Notes: generated from the letters alone by a model not told the origin. A stretch of 64,000 nucleotides of DNA from Limisphaera sp049537155 (GCF_049537155.1 NZ_JBMVQZ010000001.1:570330-634329), one strand, 5' to 3'. Positions 38,476 to 47,841 are shown, numbered from the stretch's first letter. A program made the numbers and translations.

Positions 38476-41400
38476 ATGACCGAACGGGACGCCTTTCTCG
38501 AAGCGCTGCATCAGCCCACGCCGGAGGCCCGAGCCGCCTACCTGGAACGCATCGGCTCGCTCAATCCCGCCCTCCGTGCCGCCGTCGAAACCCTCCTCCA
38601 ACACCACCGCGACGATGCCTTCCTCGAAACCCCGGCCCTCCAACTCCTGAACTCCGATTTCTCCCCCGCCACACCAGGGCCCGAGCCCCCGCTCCCCCCG
38701 GTCGAAAAACCCGGCGACCGCATCGGCCCCTACAAGTTGCTCGAAAAAATCGGCGAGGGCGGCGTCGGCATCGTCTTCTTGGCCGAGCAACTCACCCCCA
38801 TCCGCCGCCGCGTCGCTCTCAAAATCCTCAAACCCGGCATGGACAGCCGGGCCGTCATCGCTCGATTCGAGTCCGAGCGCCAGGCGCTGGCCCTCATGGA
38901 CCACCCGCACATCGCCCGCGTCCTCGACGCCGGCACCACCCCCACCGGCCGGCCCTTCTTCGTCATGGAGCTGGTCGCCGGCCTGCGCATCACCGAATAC
39001 TGCGACCGCAACCGTCTCACCGTGCCCGAACGTCTCCGACTCTTCCTCCAAGTCTGCCACGCCGTCCAACACGCCCACCAAAAAGGCATCATCCACCGCG
39101 ACATCAAACCCTCCAACGTCCTCGTCACCCTTCACGAGGGCGCCCCACGCGCCAAGGTCATCGACTTCGGCATCGCCAAGGCCCTCGATCACCCGCTCAC
39201 CGACAAAACCCTCCACACCGAACTCCGCTCCTTCCTCGGCACACCGGCCTACATGAGCCCGGAACAGGCCGACCTCGGCACCGCCGACCTCGACACCCGC
39301 ACAGACATCTACAGCCTCGGCGTCCTCCTCTACGAACTTCTCATCGGCCACACACCCTTCGACGAAAAAGAACTCACACGCGCAGGCCTGGACAGCCTCC
39401 GCCGCATCCTTCGTGAACAAGATCCGCTCCCCCCTTCCCGCCGCTTTCGCAACCTCCCTCCCGAAACCCAGACCGGGATCGCCGCACGCCGCCGCACCGA
39501 CCCCTCCCGCCTCGCCCATCTCCTCCAGGGCGACCTCGACTGGATCACCCTCAAGGCCCTCGAAAAAGATCGCGCCCGCCGCTACGCCACCGCCCACGAC
39601 CTCGCATGCGACATCGAACGCCACCTCGACAACGAACCTGTCTTGGCACGCCCGCCCGGCACCCTGTACCGCCTCGGAAAACTCGTACGCCGTCACCGCG
39701 TCGCTTCCCTCACCTCAGCCATCGCCCTGGTCGCCCTCCTCTCCGGCCTCGCCCTCGCCACCTGGCAATACACCGAGAAAAGTCACGCCTACCAACGCGC
39801 CCTCCGCGCCGAACGCGAACAAGCCCGCCTCCGCCAGGAGGCCGAAACCGCACGCCGCCTCGCCGAACAACGCGCCCACCTCGCCAGACTCCGTGCCTAC
39901 GCGGCCGACATGAACCTCGTCCAGCAGGCCCTGGCCGCCAACAACCTCGGCCGCGCACGCGAATTGCTCGACCGACACCGACCCGGCCAGCCCTCTCCCG
40001 GCCCGACACCAACCAGCCCCGACTCCCCCGCACCCTCCCCCACACCCGACCTCCGTGGCTGGGAATGGCGGTACCTCTGGCGCCTCTGCCAAAGCGATGC
40101 CCTCTTCACCCTCTGCCAGCTCCCCCACGAAATCCAACACCTCGCCGTCTCCCACGACGGCCGACTCGTCGCCATCGCACAACCCGGCAACCACGGTCTC
40201 ACCATCTGGGACCTCCGTTCCCGCTCCGAACACCTCCGACTCCCACCCGACCTCGCCCGCCCGCCGTTCGCATTCTCCCCGGCAGGTCCGCTCCTGGCCT
40301 TCCTCGCCGGAGAAAAAGCGCCAGACAAACCCGACCACGAACCTCCCGACTCCGCCACACCACCCGGCACCCAAACACCAACCGAACGCGTCTGCATCTG
40401 GAACTGGGAAACCCGGTCTTTCCAAGCCCGGATCCCCTTCCCCGACCGGATCTCCGCCCTGGCATTCTCCGGCGACGGCCAACGGCTCCTCGTCACCGTG
40501 GGTGACACCCTCTTCACCCTCTGGAGTCTCCCCAACGCCACGCCCCTGGGCTCCATTTCCTTCCCCTGGCCCGAAGACGCCGGCCGCGCCATCCTCGGCA
40601 GCCGCACCACCTTCACACCGGACCTCCGCCTCGCCGCCCAAGCCCTCGGCAACGGCAGAGTTCGCGTCCTGGACCTCGAACAACAACGTCTCCTCTGGTC
40701 CGACCGCGTCGCCGAGGAAAACGTCATCGCACTCGCCCTCTCCCCCGATGGCCACTTCCTCGCCACCGCAGGCGGCTTCGTCGAACCCACCGTGCGCATC
40801 TGGAACGCCCGCTCCGGCCGGCCCGTGGCTCGCCTCGAAGGACACCGCACGTACTGCCGCGACCTCCTCTTCTGGCCCGACAGCCGCACCCTGGCTTCCG
40901 CCAGCGGCGACCAAACCATCCACCTCTGGAACCTCGCCTCCCTCCGAACCAACCAACAGCACCCTTCCCAGACCGACGCCCCCACGCCGGCACCGGAACA
41001 CGACCCGGAAAACCCAACCATCCCGCAGGCGCCCACCGTAATCCATCCCATCCGCACCCTCCGCGGACACCGCCTCGAAGTCTGGAGCCTGGCACTCTGC
41101 CCCGACCAAACCACCCTCCTCAGCGGAGCCAAGGACGGTCAGGTCTGCGCGTGGGATACCGCCCGCACCCATCCCCACCAGGCGCTCCAGATCCTCCCCG
41201 TCCGCGTCCGCTCCTGGACCTTACTCACCAACAACTCCGACCTCCTCACACTCGATCACCAGGCACAGGTCACACGCTGGACCGGCCCCGACTTCGAACT
41301 GGCCACACCCATCCTCCAGCTCCCCTCCAACGACCTGATGGACGCCTGCTTCTCACCGGACGGACAGTGGATCGCCTTCGTCACCCGCACCGGCGATCTG

Positions 41401-42096
41401 TACGTCCGCTCCCTCACACAACCCGGCAACGACTTCAACCTGCCCGGCTCATCCGGTCGCCTCCGATTGGTCGGTTTCCTCCCAGGCACACTGCGACTCC
41501 TTACCTACGACCCGCGCACCGACACCCTCCGCTGTTGGGACCTCCCCACCAGCCGACCCGTCTGGGAATGGGATGCCGCACCCCTCCTGCCACCAGCAAA
41601 GCCCGCCCTGGCTCCGGACGGCTCCTGGCTCGTCGCCCCCGCGCCAAGCGATGAAATCAGGCTCCTCCACATCCCCTCCCGCCGGACGGAAACCATCCCG
41701 CTGCCCATCCGCCAGATCACCGCCGCAGCCCTCTCCCCGGACGCGCGCTGGCTCGCCGCCGTCACCCTCCAAGGCACGGGCCTGCTCTGGGACCGACACC
41801 AACACGCCCCCGGATCGTCCTTCCACGGCTTCCTCCAAGGCGCCCATTCCGTGACGTTCTCACCAGACGGACGCCGCATCGCCATCGGTAGCAACGGAAC
41901 CGAGGCGGTCAAACTCTGGGACACCGAAAGCCTCCAGGAACTGCTCACCCTCCCCGGACGCGGGTCCATGTTCCACGCCACGGCCTTCTCGCCGGACGGC
42001 AACGTCCTGGCCTCCTGCAGCAGCCGGGGCGAACTCCACCTCTGGCGCGCACCATCTTTCGAGGAAATCGCCCGCATCGAAACCACACCCCGCTAA
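38476..42096 (+). CDS. PknB-type Ser/Thr protein kinase with C-terminal WD40 propeller
   Basis: 1206 residues. An N-terminal helical segment (ALHQPTPEARAAYLERI...) precedes the kinase domain (about 84-390) with the glycine loop GEGGVGIVFLAE, VALKILK, the catalytic HRDIKPSNVLV, DFGIAKAL and GTPAYMSPEQ. One membrane helix (VASLTSAIALVALLSGLALATW, about 415-437) and a basic coiled-coil stretch follow. The rest is a WD40 domain with many GH-x(n)-W-type blades (LRGHRLEVWSLALCPDQ, SPDGRRIAIGSNG, FSPDGNVLASCSSRG). The kinase would face the cytoplasm and the propeller the periplasm. It is convergent with an ECF sigma gene, the pairing typical of Planctomycetes and Verrucomicrobia. Confidence 0.92.
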   Translation: MTERDAFLEALHQPTPEARAAYLERIGSLNPALRAAVETLLQHHRDDAFLETPALQLLNSDFSPATPGPEPPLPPVEKPGDRIGPYKLLEKIGEGGVGIVFLAEQLTPIRRRVALKILKPGMDSRAVIARFESERQALALMDHPHIARVLDAGTTPTGRPFFVMELVAGLRITEYCDRNRLTVPERLRLFLQVCHAVQHAHQKGIIHRDIKPSNVLVTLHEGAPRAKVIDFGIAKALDHPLTDKTLHTELRSFLGTPAYMSPEQADLGTADLDTRTDIYSLGVLLYELLIGHTPFDEKELTRAGLDSLRRILREQDPLPPSRRFRNLPPETQTGIAARRRTDPSRLAHLLQGDLDWITLKALEKDRARRYATAHDLACDIERHLDNEPVLARPPGTLYRLGKLVRRHRVASLTSAIALVALLSGLALATWQYTEKSHAYQRALRAEREQARLRQEAETARRLAEQRAHLARLRAYAADMNLVQQALAANNLGRARELLDRHRPGQPSPGPTPTSPDSPAPSPTPDLRGWEWRYLWRLCQSDALFTLCQLPHEIQHLAVSHDGRLVAIAQPGNHGLTIWDLRSRSEHLRLPPDLARPPFAFSPAGPLLAFLAGEKAPDKPDHEPPDSATPPGTQTPTERVCIWNWETRSFQARIPFPDRISALAFSGDGQRLLVTVGDTLFTLWSLPNATPLGSISFPWPEDAGRAILGSRTTFTPDLRLAAQALGNGRVRVLDLEQQRLLWSDRVAEENVIALALSPDGHFLATAGGFVEPTVRIWNARSGRPVARLEGHRTYCRDLLFWPDSRTLASASGDQTIHLWNLASLRTNQQHPSQTDAPTPAPEHDPENPTIPQAPTVIHPIRTLRGHRLEVWSLALCPDQTTLLSGAKDGQVCAWDTARTHPHQALQILPVRVRSWTLLTNNSDLLTLDHQAQVTRWTGPDFELATPILQLPSNDLMDACFSPDGQWIAFVTRTGDLYVRSLTQPGNDFNLPGSSGRLRLVGFLPGTLRLLTYDPRTDTLRCWDLPTSRPVWEWDAAPLLPPAKPALAPDGSWLVAPAPSDEIRLLHIPSRRTETIPLPIRQITAAALSPDARWLAAVTLQGTGLLWDRHQHAPGSSFHGFLQGAHSVTFSPDGRRIAIGSNGTEAVKLWDTESLQELLTLPGRGSMFHATAFSPDGNVLASCSSRGELHLWRAPSFEEIARIETTPR

Positions 42097-42124
42097 CCCT
42101 CCCCCGCCCGCACGCCCACCTCCC

Positions 42125-42694
42125 TCACGCACCGGGCCGAATCCGACGGCGCAGCCACGCCCGCGCATAAGCCCACCGCCGCTCCGCGGTCCGCAACGGC
42201 AAACCCAACACCGCAGCCGCCTCTTCCATCGTCAGCCCGCCAAAATAACGCAACTTGACCAGCTCCGCCGCCGACGCATCCTCCCGTGCCAGCTCCTCCA
42301 ACGCCTCGTGAACCGCCAGCACCTCATCCGATGGACCCGCCTCCACGACCAGATCCTCCCGCAGCTCCACACGCTCCGCCCCGCCACCGCGCTTTTGTGC
42401 CCTCCGCCGCCGCGCCGACTCCACCAGGATCCGCCGCATCGCCTCCGCCGCAGCCGCAAAAAAATGCGCCCGGCCCGCCCAGCCTTCCTGACCCCGCGAG
42501 GTCAGGCGCAGCCAGGCCTCGTGCACCAGCGCGGTCGGTTGCAACGTGTGCCCCGGGGCCTCCCGCATCATCATGCCCGCCGCCATCCGCCGCAGCTCCT
42601 CGTACACCGCCGCCAGCAACTCCTCCCCGGCACGAGGATCCCCACGCTGCACCGCCTCCAGAAGCTCCGTCACCCGGCCCACGGACCGCAACAT
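42125..42694 (-). CDS. ECF sigma factor, TIGR02999-type
   Basis: 189 residues. Sigma region 2 (about 8-90: VTELLEAVQRGDPRAGEELLAAVYEELRRMA, HTLQPTALVHEAWLRL, FFAAAAEAMRRILVE) and region 4 (about 125-185: ELVKLRYFGGLTMEEAAAVLGLPLRTAERRWAYARAWL) are complete. The HTLQPTALVHEAYLRL-type signature marks the ECF subgroup that is commonly encoded beside PknB-WD40 kinases and probably controlled by phosphorylation rather than by an anti-sigma factor. The ATG at 42694 has GGGTGGGAG directly upstream. Its stop lies 28 bases from the convergent kinase stop. Confidence 0.88.
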   Translation of the reverse strand: MLRSVGRVTELLEAVQRGDPRAGEELLAAVYEELRRMAAGMMMREAPGHTLQPTALVHEAWLRLTSRGQEGWAGRAHFFAAAAEAMRRILVESARRRRAQKRGGGAERVELREDLVVEAGPSDEVLAVHEALEELAREDASAAELVKLRYFGGLTMEEAAAVLGLPLRTAERRWAYARAWLRRRIRPGA

Positions 42695-42718
42695 GCTCCC
42701 ACCCGAACAAGCCGTCAA

Positions 42719-42730
42719 GAAACCTGCCCC
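42719..42730 (+). promoter_or_regulatory. Copy 2 of the 12-base element, upstream of the CotH operon
   Basis: GAAACCTGCCCC lies 70 bases before the start of the first gene of the signal-peptidase/CotH/DUF4956/VTC operon, identical to 38409-38420. Possible ECF-type promoter element shared by kinase and operon. Confidence 0.25.
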
Positions 42731-42788
42731 TCCCTGTAACAAGTGGCGGTTTTCTTCCGCAACCTGCGCATGACAGGGCAGAGAAAAA

Positions 42789-43505
42789 ATGGACCCAACC
42801 ATGTCCAGAAACAGGCTTTCCGTTCCGGGCCGGAAAAATCGCGGGCCCGCCACCAGCCGCCGCGACCTCCGATGCCCGGCCGCAGCACTGCTGGCAGCCT
42901 GCCTCGGCTTTGCCCTCGGCAGCCTGCGAGACGTCCGCGCACACCGCCCGGACCCGCTCAGCCACCTCATGCTCGATCCCCGCCTCCAATGGCGCTCCTT
43001 CTCCGAGGTCCAACTCGCCCGCGCAGCCCTCCGCATGTACGCCGAAGAGTACGTGCGCGAAGCCCAGCAAAGAATCGCCCAAACCCTCCGGCAGGAACCA
43101 TCCCGCACCACGCCCGAGACCGGCCCCCGCCAGCACTCCCTCCAACCTGTCATCCACCTCCTCGAAGACGCCCTCGACGAGTTCCGCGGAACCGGTCTCG
43201 AGTCCGAAATCCTCAGACCTCTCCTCTTCGCCCTCAAACACGAGGGCCATTACGACCGCTGGCTGGATCTCTACCTCGACGCTCTGCGACGCTACCCCAC
43301 CGATCCCATCGTCACCGACTTTTTCCGCGACGCCCAAACCCTGGCCCGTAAAACCGGCAGAGAATCCGAATGGATCGCCGCTCTCACACTCCCGCCCAAC
43401 CTGTCACCACTCCTGTCCGCCGCGCTCACCTCCGAGGACGCGGCCCCGCCCCTCTGCGCACATACCACCCCAAACCACACCGCGGACCATGAGCCCCATC
43501 CCTGA
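42789..43505 (+). CDS. Small exported helical protein, first gene of the CotH operon
   Basis: 238 residues, not recognised. An N-terminal basic stretch and hydrophobic segment (AAALLAACLGFALGS) indicate a signal or anchor. The mature part is predicted mainly helical (FSEVQLARAALRMYAEEYVREAQQRIAQTLRQ; IHLLEDALDEFRGTG; DRWLDLYLDALRRYPTDPIVTDFFRDAQTLA), reminiscent of TPR-like helical proteins but without a clear repeat. The tail is Pro/His-rich. The last 17 bases overlap the signal peptidase gene, so it is the head of that operon. In-frame ATGs at 42789 and 42801 are equally usable. Confidence 0.6.
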   Translation: MDPTMSRNRLSVPGRKNRGPATSRRDLRCPAAALLAACLGFALGSLRDVRAHRPDPLSHLMLDPRLQWRSFSEVQLARAALRMYAEEYVREAQQRIAQTLRQEPSRTTPETGPRQHSLQPVIHLLEDALDEFRGTGLESEILRPLLFALKHEGHYDRWLDLYLDALRRYPTDPIVTDFFRDAQTLARKTGRESEWIAALTLPPNLSPLLSAALTSEDAAPPLCAHTTPNHTADHEPHP

Positions 43506-44058
43506 ACCAAACAACCTCACCATCCGCAGCAGCCGCAGAAGCCTCTGGATCCTTCCGGCGGCCGTCACCTGCCTCATCCTGGCACTCCTGCGCCTCCACT
43601 GGACCCCCTGCCTCGTCGCAGGACACAGCATGGAACCCACCCTCGCACCCGGCGACCTTGTCCTGCTCGACCATCATGCCTACACCCACACACCCCCACG
43701 CCGGGGCGACATCGTCGTCGCACAAATCGGATCCGAACGCCTCATCAAACGTATCGTCGGCCTGCCCGGCGAAACCGTCGAGATTCGAGACGGACAACTC
43801 TTCGTCAACGGCAGACACGTACCCGAACCTCACCCGCTCCAGCCCGGCCCGCTCCAACTCGGCAAAGGCAACCTCCGCCCCGACCACTACGCGCTCCTCG
43901 GCGACAACCGCACCGTGTCGGACATGCTCCCGGTTCACCTCGTCGTCCACCGCAACCAGATCCTCGGTAAGGTCACCGCCATCCTCCGGACCGGCACCCC
44001 CCTCGCGCCTTTCCGCACCCCAACCCACGCCGCCCTCCCCCATGCCCCGACCGTTTGA
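43489..44058 (+). CDS. lepB: Signal peptidase I (second copy)
   Basis: 189 residues. One membrane anchor (SLWILPAAVTCLILALLRLHW) is followed by the catalytic Ser in AGHSMEPTLAPGD and the Lys in ERLIKRIVGLPGE. GDIVVAQIG and HYALLGDNRTVSDM are boxes C and E. It differs in sequence from the copy at 25.8 kb and sits in an operon with CotH, DUF4956 and VTC. It may be dedicated to substrates of this operon, but general function is just as likely. It overlaps both neighbours by 17 bases. Confidence 0.88.
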   Translation: MSPIPEPNNLTIRSSRRSLWILPAAVTCLILALLRLHWTPCLVAGHSMEPTLAPGDLVLLDHHAYTHTPPRRGDIVVAQIGSERLIKRIVGLPGETVEIRDGQLFVNGRHVPEPHPLQPGPLQLGKGNLRPDHYALLGDNRTVSDMLPVHLVVHRNQILGKVTAILRTGTPLAPFRTPTHAALPHAPTV

Positions 44059-46111
44059 AACCACATCACCACACCCTCGCCCGGACGGCTTTCTCCTGCC
44101 AGCCCTCACGGGCGCGATCTTCCTCTTCGCCATCTGGCTCGCCACAGCAGCACTCAGCCGGCTCACCCAGGCCGGGCCCGACACCGCGCCGCTCGACGCC
44201 GATCACCTCTATCAAACCACCCGGATCTGGAACCTGCACCTGCACGTCGCACCCGACCAATGGGAGGCCATGCAGCCACCCGGACGCGACAATCCATTCG
44301 GACCCGGCCCGCGCCCTCCCGGCCGACCCGGCAATGGCGTGAACGAACGCGCCCTCGCCTCCATCTGGATGCGCGAAGCCGATGCCAACCGCGATGGATC
44401 CCTAACCCTATCCGAATGGACAACCTACGCACGCGCCACCTTCGACCTCTGGCGCACCCACGCCGCCACCACGCTCGACGCGGACCGCATCCGCGAAGCA
44501 CTGGACGCCATCCCGAACCCCGTCGCCGAAGGCATCACCGCCCTGCTCATCGGACCCGAAGGCAAACCCAACGGCATCGGCACCACCTTCGGCCTCGAAT
44601 TCGCATACGTCCACGCCGACCTCGAAATCAACGGCCACCGCTTCCCCAACGTCGGCCTCCGCTACAAGGGTAACGGCACCTTCCTCGAGGCCCGCGATTC
44701 ACCCAAGAAGTCCTTCAAGATCCAGCTCGACCACTTCGTCCCCTCCCGGCGACTGCGCGATGTCGAAACACTCAACCTCCAAAACCAGATCACCGACGCC
44801 AGCTACATGAACGAAGTGCTGGCTTACCGCCTCTACCGCGACGCCGGCGTGCCCGCCCCGCGCACCACCTACGCCCGGGTCCACCTCACCGTCCCCGGCC
44901 GCTTCAACCACACCTTCCTCGGCCTCTACACCCTCACCGAAGCCGTGGACCAACATTTCCTCCTCCGCCACTTCGCCACCAAACGAGGCGCCCTCTTCAA
45001 ACCCGTCACCTCTTCACTCTTCGCCGACCTCGGCGCCGACTGGGACGCCTACCGCCAGATCTACGATCCCAAACCCCCCCTCTTCCCCGAACAAAAAAGG
45101 CGCCTCATCCAACTCTGTCACCTCGTCACCCACGCAGACGACCCCACCCTCGCCGCCCGCATCCATCACTACATCGACCTGCCCCAATTCGCCCGCTTCC
45201 TCGCCGTCATGGTCTATCTCTCCGACATAGACGGCCTCCTCGGCCCGGGCCAGAACTTCTATCTCCACCTCCACCCCAAATCCCAACTGTTCCAGTTCAT
45301 CCCATGGGACCAGGACCGCTCCTGGGGCCAGTTCGATCGCGCTTCCCAACAACAACGCGACGAACTCAGCATCCATCAGCCCTGGCAGGGCCGAAACCCC
45401 TTCCTCGAACGCATGTTCCGCGTCCAGAAATTCAAACAGCTCTACCTCCGGGAACTCGACCGCCTCTCCCAAACCCTCTGCAACCCCGACCGCATCGCGG
45501 CACAGGTGGACGAAATCGCCGCTGCCATCCGACCCGCCGTCCGCGAGGAATCGGAGCAAAAACTGGCCACCTTCGACCGCATCGTCGCCGGTGAACTCAT
45601 CCCGCGGCCCTCCTTCGGCCCCTTCAACCGCGAACCTCTCAAGCCCATCAAACCTTTTGTACGCGACCGAACCGAATCCATCCGCAAACAATTGGCCGGA
45701 CTCTCCCCGGGACTCCAGCCCGGCGAGGGGTTCTCCTTCGGTCCACCCGGCCGCCGCCGCGGTTCCGGCCTCGGCAGCTTCGCGGAGCCCCTGTTCAGCC
45801 GCTGCGACCAGGATGCCAACCAGCAACTCACTGCACAGGAATTCGTCTCCGGCATGGCAAACCTCTTCCATCATTGGGACACCAACCGCGACGATCGCCT
45901 CCGTTTCCTCGAACTCTATGCCGGCATCCAAACAGACCTACAACCCGAACCTCCCCGCTTTGCTCCCTTCGGCGGCCCGCCCCCGGCTTCACGACGCAAC
46001 CCGCCCGCGTCCCCTCCGGGCGCCTCGCCCACGCCCGATTCTCCACCTCCGCCCCAAAACAGCCCGTCACGCCCAGACCCGCCACAGTCCGACACGCCAC
46101 CCCGCCCATGA
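44042..46111 (+). CDS. CotH-family protein kinase-like protein with EF-hand motifs
   Basis: 689 residues. An N-terminal membrane helix (FLLPALTGAIFLFAIWLATAAL) anchors it on the outer side. An EF-hand-like loop (DANRDGSLTLSEW) precedes the CotH domain (about 170-560), which shows VGLRYKGNGTFLE, PKKSFKIQLDHF, NLQNQITDASYMNEVLAYRLYRDAGVPAPRTTYARV, FLGLYTLTEAVD and the metal-binding FQFIPWDQDRSWG. Two further EF-type loops (DQDANQQLTAQEF, DTNRDDRLRFLEL) follow, then a proline-rich tail. CotH of Bacillus phosphorylates spore coat proteins with ATP; substrates in Verrucomicrobia are unknown. Bacterial CotH genes are often found with VTC and DUF4956 genes, as here. Confidence 0.88.
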   Translation: MPRPFETTSPHPRPDGFLLPALTGAIFLFAIWLATAALSRLTQAGPDTAPLDADHLYQTTRIWNLHLHVAPDQWEAMQPPGRDNPFGPGPRPPGRPGNGVNERALASIWMREADANRDGSLTLSEWTTYARATFDLWRTHAATTLDADRIREALDAIPNPVAEGITALLIGPEGKPNGIGTTFGLEFAYVHADLEINGHRFPNVGLRYKGNGTFLEARDSPKKSFKIQLDHFVPSRRLRDVETLNLQNQITDASYMNEVLAYRLYRDAGVPAPRTTYARVHLTVPGRFNHTFLGLYTLTEAVDQHFLLRHFATKRGALFKPVTSSLFADLGADWDAYRQIYDPKPPLFPEQKRRLIQLCHLVTHADDPTLAARIHHYIDLPQFARFLAVMVYLSDIDGLLGPGQNFYLHLHPKSQLFQFIPWDQDRSWGQFDRASQQQRDELSIHQPWQGRNPFLERMFRVQKFKQLYLRELDRLSQTLCNPDRIAAQVDEIAAAIRPAVREESEQKLATFDRIVAGELIPRPSFGPFNREPLKPIKPFVRDRTESIRKQLAGLSPGLQPGEGFSFGPPGRRRGSGLGSFAEPLFSRCDQDANQQLTAQEFVSGMANLFHHWDTNRDDRLRFLELYAGIQTDLQPEPPRFAPFGGPPPASRRNPPASPPGASPTPDSPPPPQNSPSRPDPPQSDTPPRP

Positions 46112-46271
46112 CCCCGATCCTCGCCAACCGGATCGCGCGCCCGACCGCGCCATGCTCGGCCGGAACCTCCTCCATGAACTGCACTCAGCCCCTTTCCCGA
46201 GAACTTCCACGCCAGGAATCGCACTCTCCAAAACCCGTGCATCTCACAACTCAACCCAAAATTGACCTGTC

Positions 46272-46967
46272 ATGAACACCATGCACATCGAAGAATCGCT
46301 CCGTAACCTCTTCTGGAACCCCGAAATGCGGGCCGCCCTGCCGGACGTCGTCCTCAGTCTGGCCCTCGCCGCCATGCTCGGCGTCATCCTCGGCCAGGTC
46401 TACATTCGCTTCGGCCAGTCACTGTCCAACCGCCGACTCTTCGCTCGCAACTTCCTCCTGCTCGTCGTCACCACCACGCTCGTCATCAGCATCGTCAAAT
46501 CCTCGCTCGCCCTTTCCCTCGGCCTCGTCGGCGCACTTTCCATCGTGCGCTTCCGCACACCGATCAAGGAACCCGAGGAGCTCGCTTATCTTTTCCTGGC
46601 CATCGGAATCGGCTTGGGTCTCGGCGCCGGTCAGGCCCTCGTCACCCTCGTCGCCCTCATCATCATCCTCGGCCTCATTGTCATCAGGGGCCTCACCCGC
46701 CGGCCACCTCCGCAGGGCAACCTCTACCTCACCGTGGACGCCCCGGCATCCACGGGACTCAACCTCCAACAGCTCCTTCAACTCTTCGCGGAAACCGGCG
46801 CCGTCGCCGCCCTCAAACGCTACGACCTCGCCGCCGACCGTCTCGAAGCCGCATTCCACGTGGATTTCCCCACGCCCCAAACCCTCGAGCAATTCACTCA
46901 AAAGCTCCGCACCCTCGCACCCGACGCTCGCGTCACTTGCGTGGACGACCGGGCCCTGGCCATCTGA
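46272..46967 (+). CDS. DUF4956 membrane protein
   Basis: 231 residues with four predicted membrane helices in the first 135 residues (VVLSLALAAMLGVILGQVY; FLLLVVTTTLVISIVKSSLALSLGLVGALSIVRF; LFLAIGIGLGLGAGQALVTLVALIIILGL) and a cytosolic C-terminal ferredoxin-like domain. The block LGLVGALSIVRFRTPIKEPEELAYLFLAIGIGLG is the family signature. The function is unknown; the gene travels with VTC and CotH genes in many bacteria. It lies 160 bases after cotH and 20 before the VTC gene. Confidence 0.88.
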   Translation: MNTMHIEESLRNLFWNPEMRAALPDVVLSLALAAMLGVILGQVYIRFGQSLSNRRLFARNFLLLVVTTTLVISIVKSSLALSLGLVGALSIVRFRTPIKEPEELAYLFLAIGIGLGLGAGQALVTLVALIIILGLIVIRGLTRRPPPQGNLYLTVDAPASTGLNLQQLLQLFAETGAVAALKRYDLAADRLEAAFHVDFPTPQTLEQFTQKLRTLAPDARVTCVDDRALAI

Positions 46968-46987
46968 ACCCGCCAACCCAACCAACC

Positions 46988-47680
46988 ATGTCCCCGCCAC
47001 AGGAATCCGTTCGCTACGAAAGAAAGCTCCTGCCGCTCGGGATCCCTCCCGATCAGGTCCTCGTCCTCATCCAACAGCACCCAGCCGGCTTCCGCGAGGC
47101 CTACCCGCCCCGCTACGTCAACAGCGTCTATCTCGACACCCCCGCCCTCGGCGATTTCCACGACCACGTCGCCGGCCTCCCCCGCCGCAGCAAGACCCGC
47201 ATCCGATGGTACGGCCCGCTGCTCGCGGCCATACCCACACCCTCGCTCGAACGCAAACAAAAAGCCGGCCACGTCGCATGGAAAGAGTCTCACCCCGTCC
47301 CGCCACTCACCATCAACGGACCCGGGTGGGCTACTTCCATCCGCACCTACATCGGGCAAGCCCATCTGCCGGAGCCCATCCGGCCGGCCGTCCGGTTGCG
47401 GCAGCCGGTGCTGCTGACCAGATACCTCCGCCGCTACTTCATCAGCAGCGATCGCCGCTTCCGACTCACCATGGATACCGACCTGAAATTCGACACCGTG
47501 ACGCGCAGATCCAACCATGCCGGCCTGATCCCCTCTCCCATCCCCGTCATCCTCGAGCTCAAGTTCCCTCCCGCCGCCGCACCCGACGCCGACCGCATCA
47601 CCAACGCCTTTCCCTTTCGCATCGCACGCTGCTCCAAATACATCCTCGGCCTGAAACTCGCCTTCTTCGACTCCGACTGA
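46988..47680 (+). CDS. VTC-domain protein, putative polyphosphate polymerase
   Basis: 230 residues, one complete VTC (triphosphate tunnel) domain. Eukaryotic Vtc4 makes polyphosphate from ATP in this fold. The tunnel's charged residues appear in order: YERKLLP at the start, VNSVYLDTP, SKTRIRWYG, LERKQKAGH, RYLRRYFIS, RLTMDTDLKF, VILELKFP and RCSKYILGL. No SPX domain is present, as in bacterial members. It is the last gene of the operon with CotH and DUF4956. Function inferred from fold and neighbours; activity of bacterial VTC proteins has been little tested. Confidence 0.85.
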   Translation: MSPPQESVRYERKLLPLGIPPDQVLVLIQQHPAGFREAYPPRYVNSVYLDTPALGDFHDHVAGLPRRSKTRIRWYGPLLAAIPTPSLERKQKAGHVAWKESHPVPPLTINGPGWATSIRTYIGQAHLPEPIRPAVRLRQPVLLTRYLRRYFISSDRRFRLTMDTDLKFDTVTRRSNHAGLIPSPIPVILELKFPPAAAPDADRITNAFPFRIARCSKYILGLKLAFFDSD

Positions 47681-47841
47681 CCACCCCGCCACCCGCGCAG
47701 CAGGAGCGCTCCACCCCCGGATCGCCCCTCGATCCCCGCCATCACCAACCATCCGAAAAGCCCGCGGGGCTGGAGAAATCACGCCACCTTCGTGGCCCGC
47801 TGCAGCACGGCCGCATACCGACCGCCCCGATCATCACCTCC

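Noticed and set aside
39715..41178. Minus-strand frames opposite the WD40 part of the kinase gene
   Set aside because: Shadow of a strongly supported plus-strand gene with recognisable WD40 blades.
42286..43488. Plus-strand extension upstream of the second signal peptidase
   Set aside because: Pro/Ala/Ser-rich shadow opposite the ECF sigma gene and of the neighbouring 238-residue gene in another frame.
47760..47773. Small hairpin AGCCC/GGGCT between convergent VTC and DUF5703 genes
   Set aside because: Only a five-base stem and no T-tract; too weak to call a terminator.
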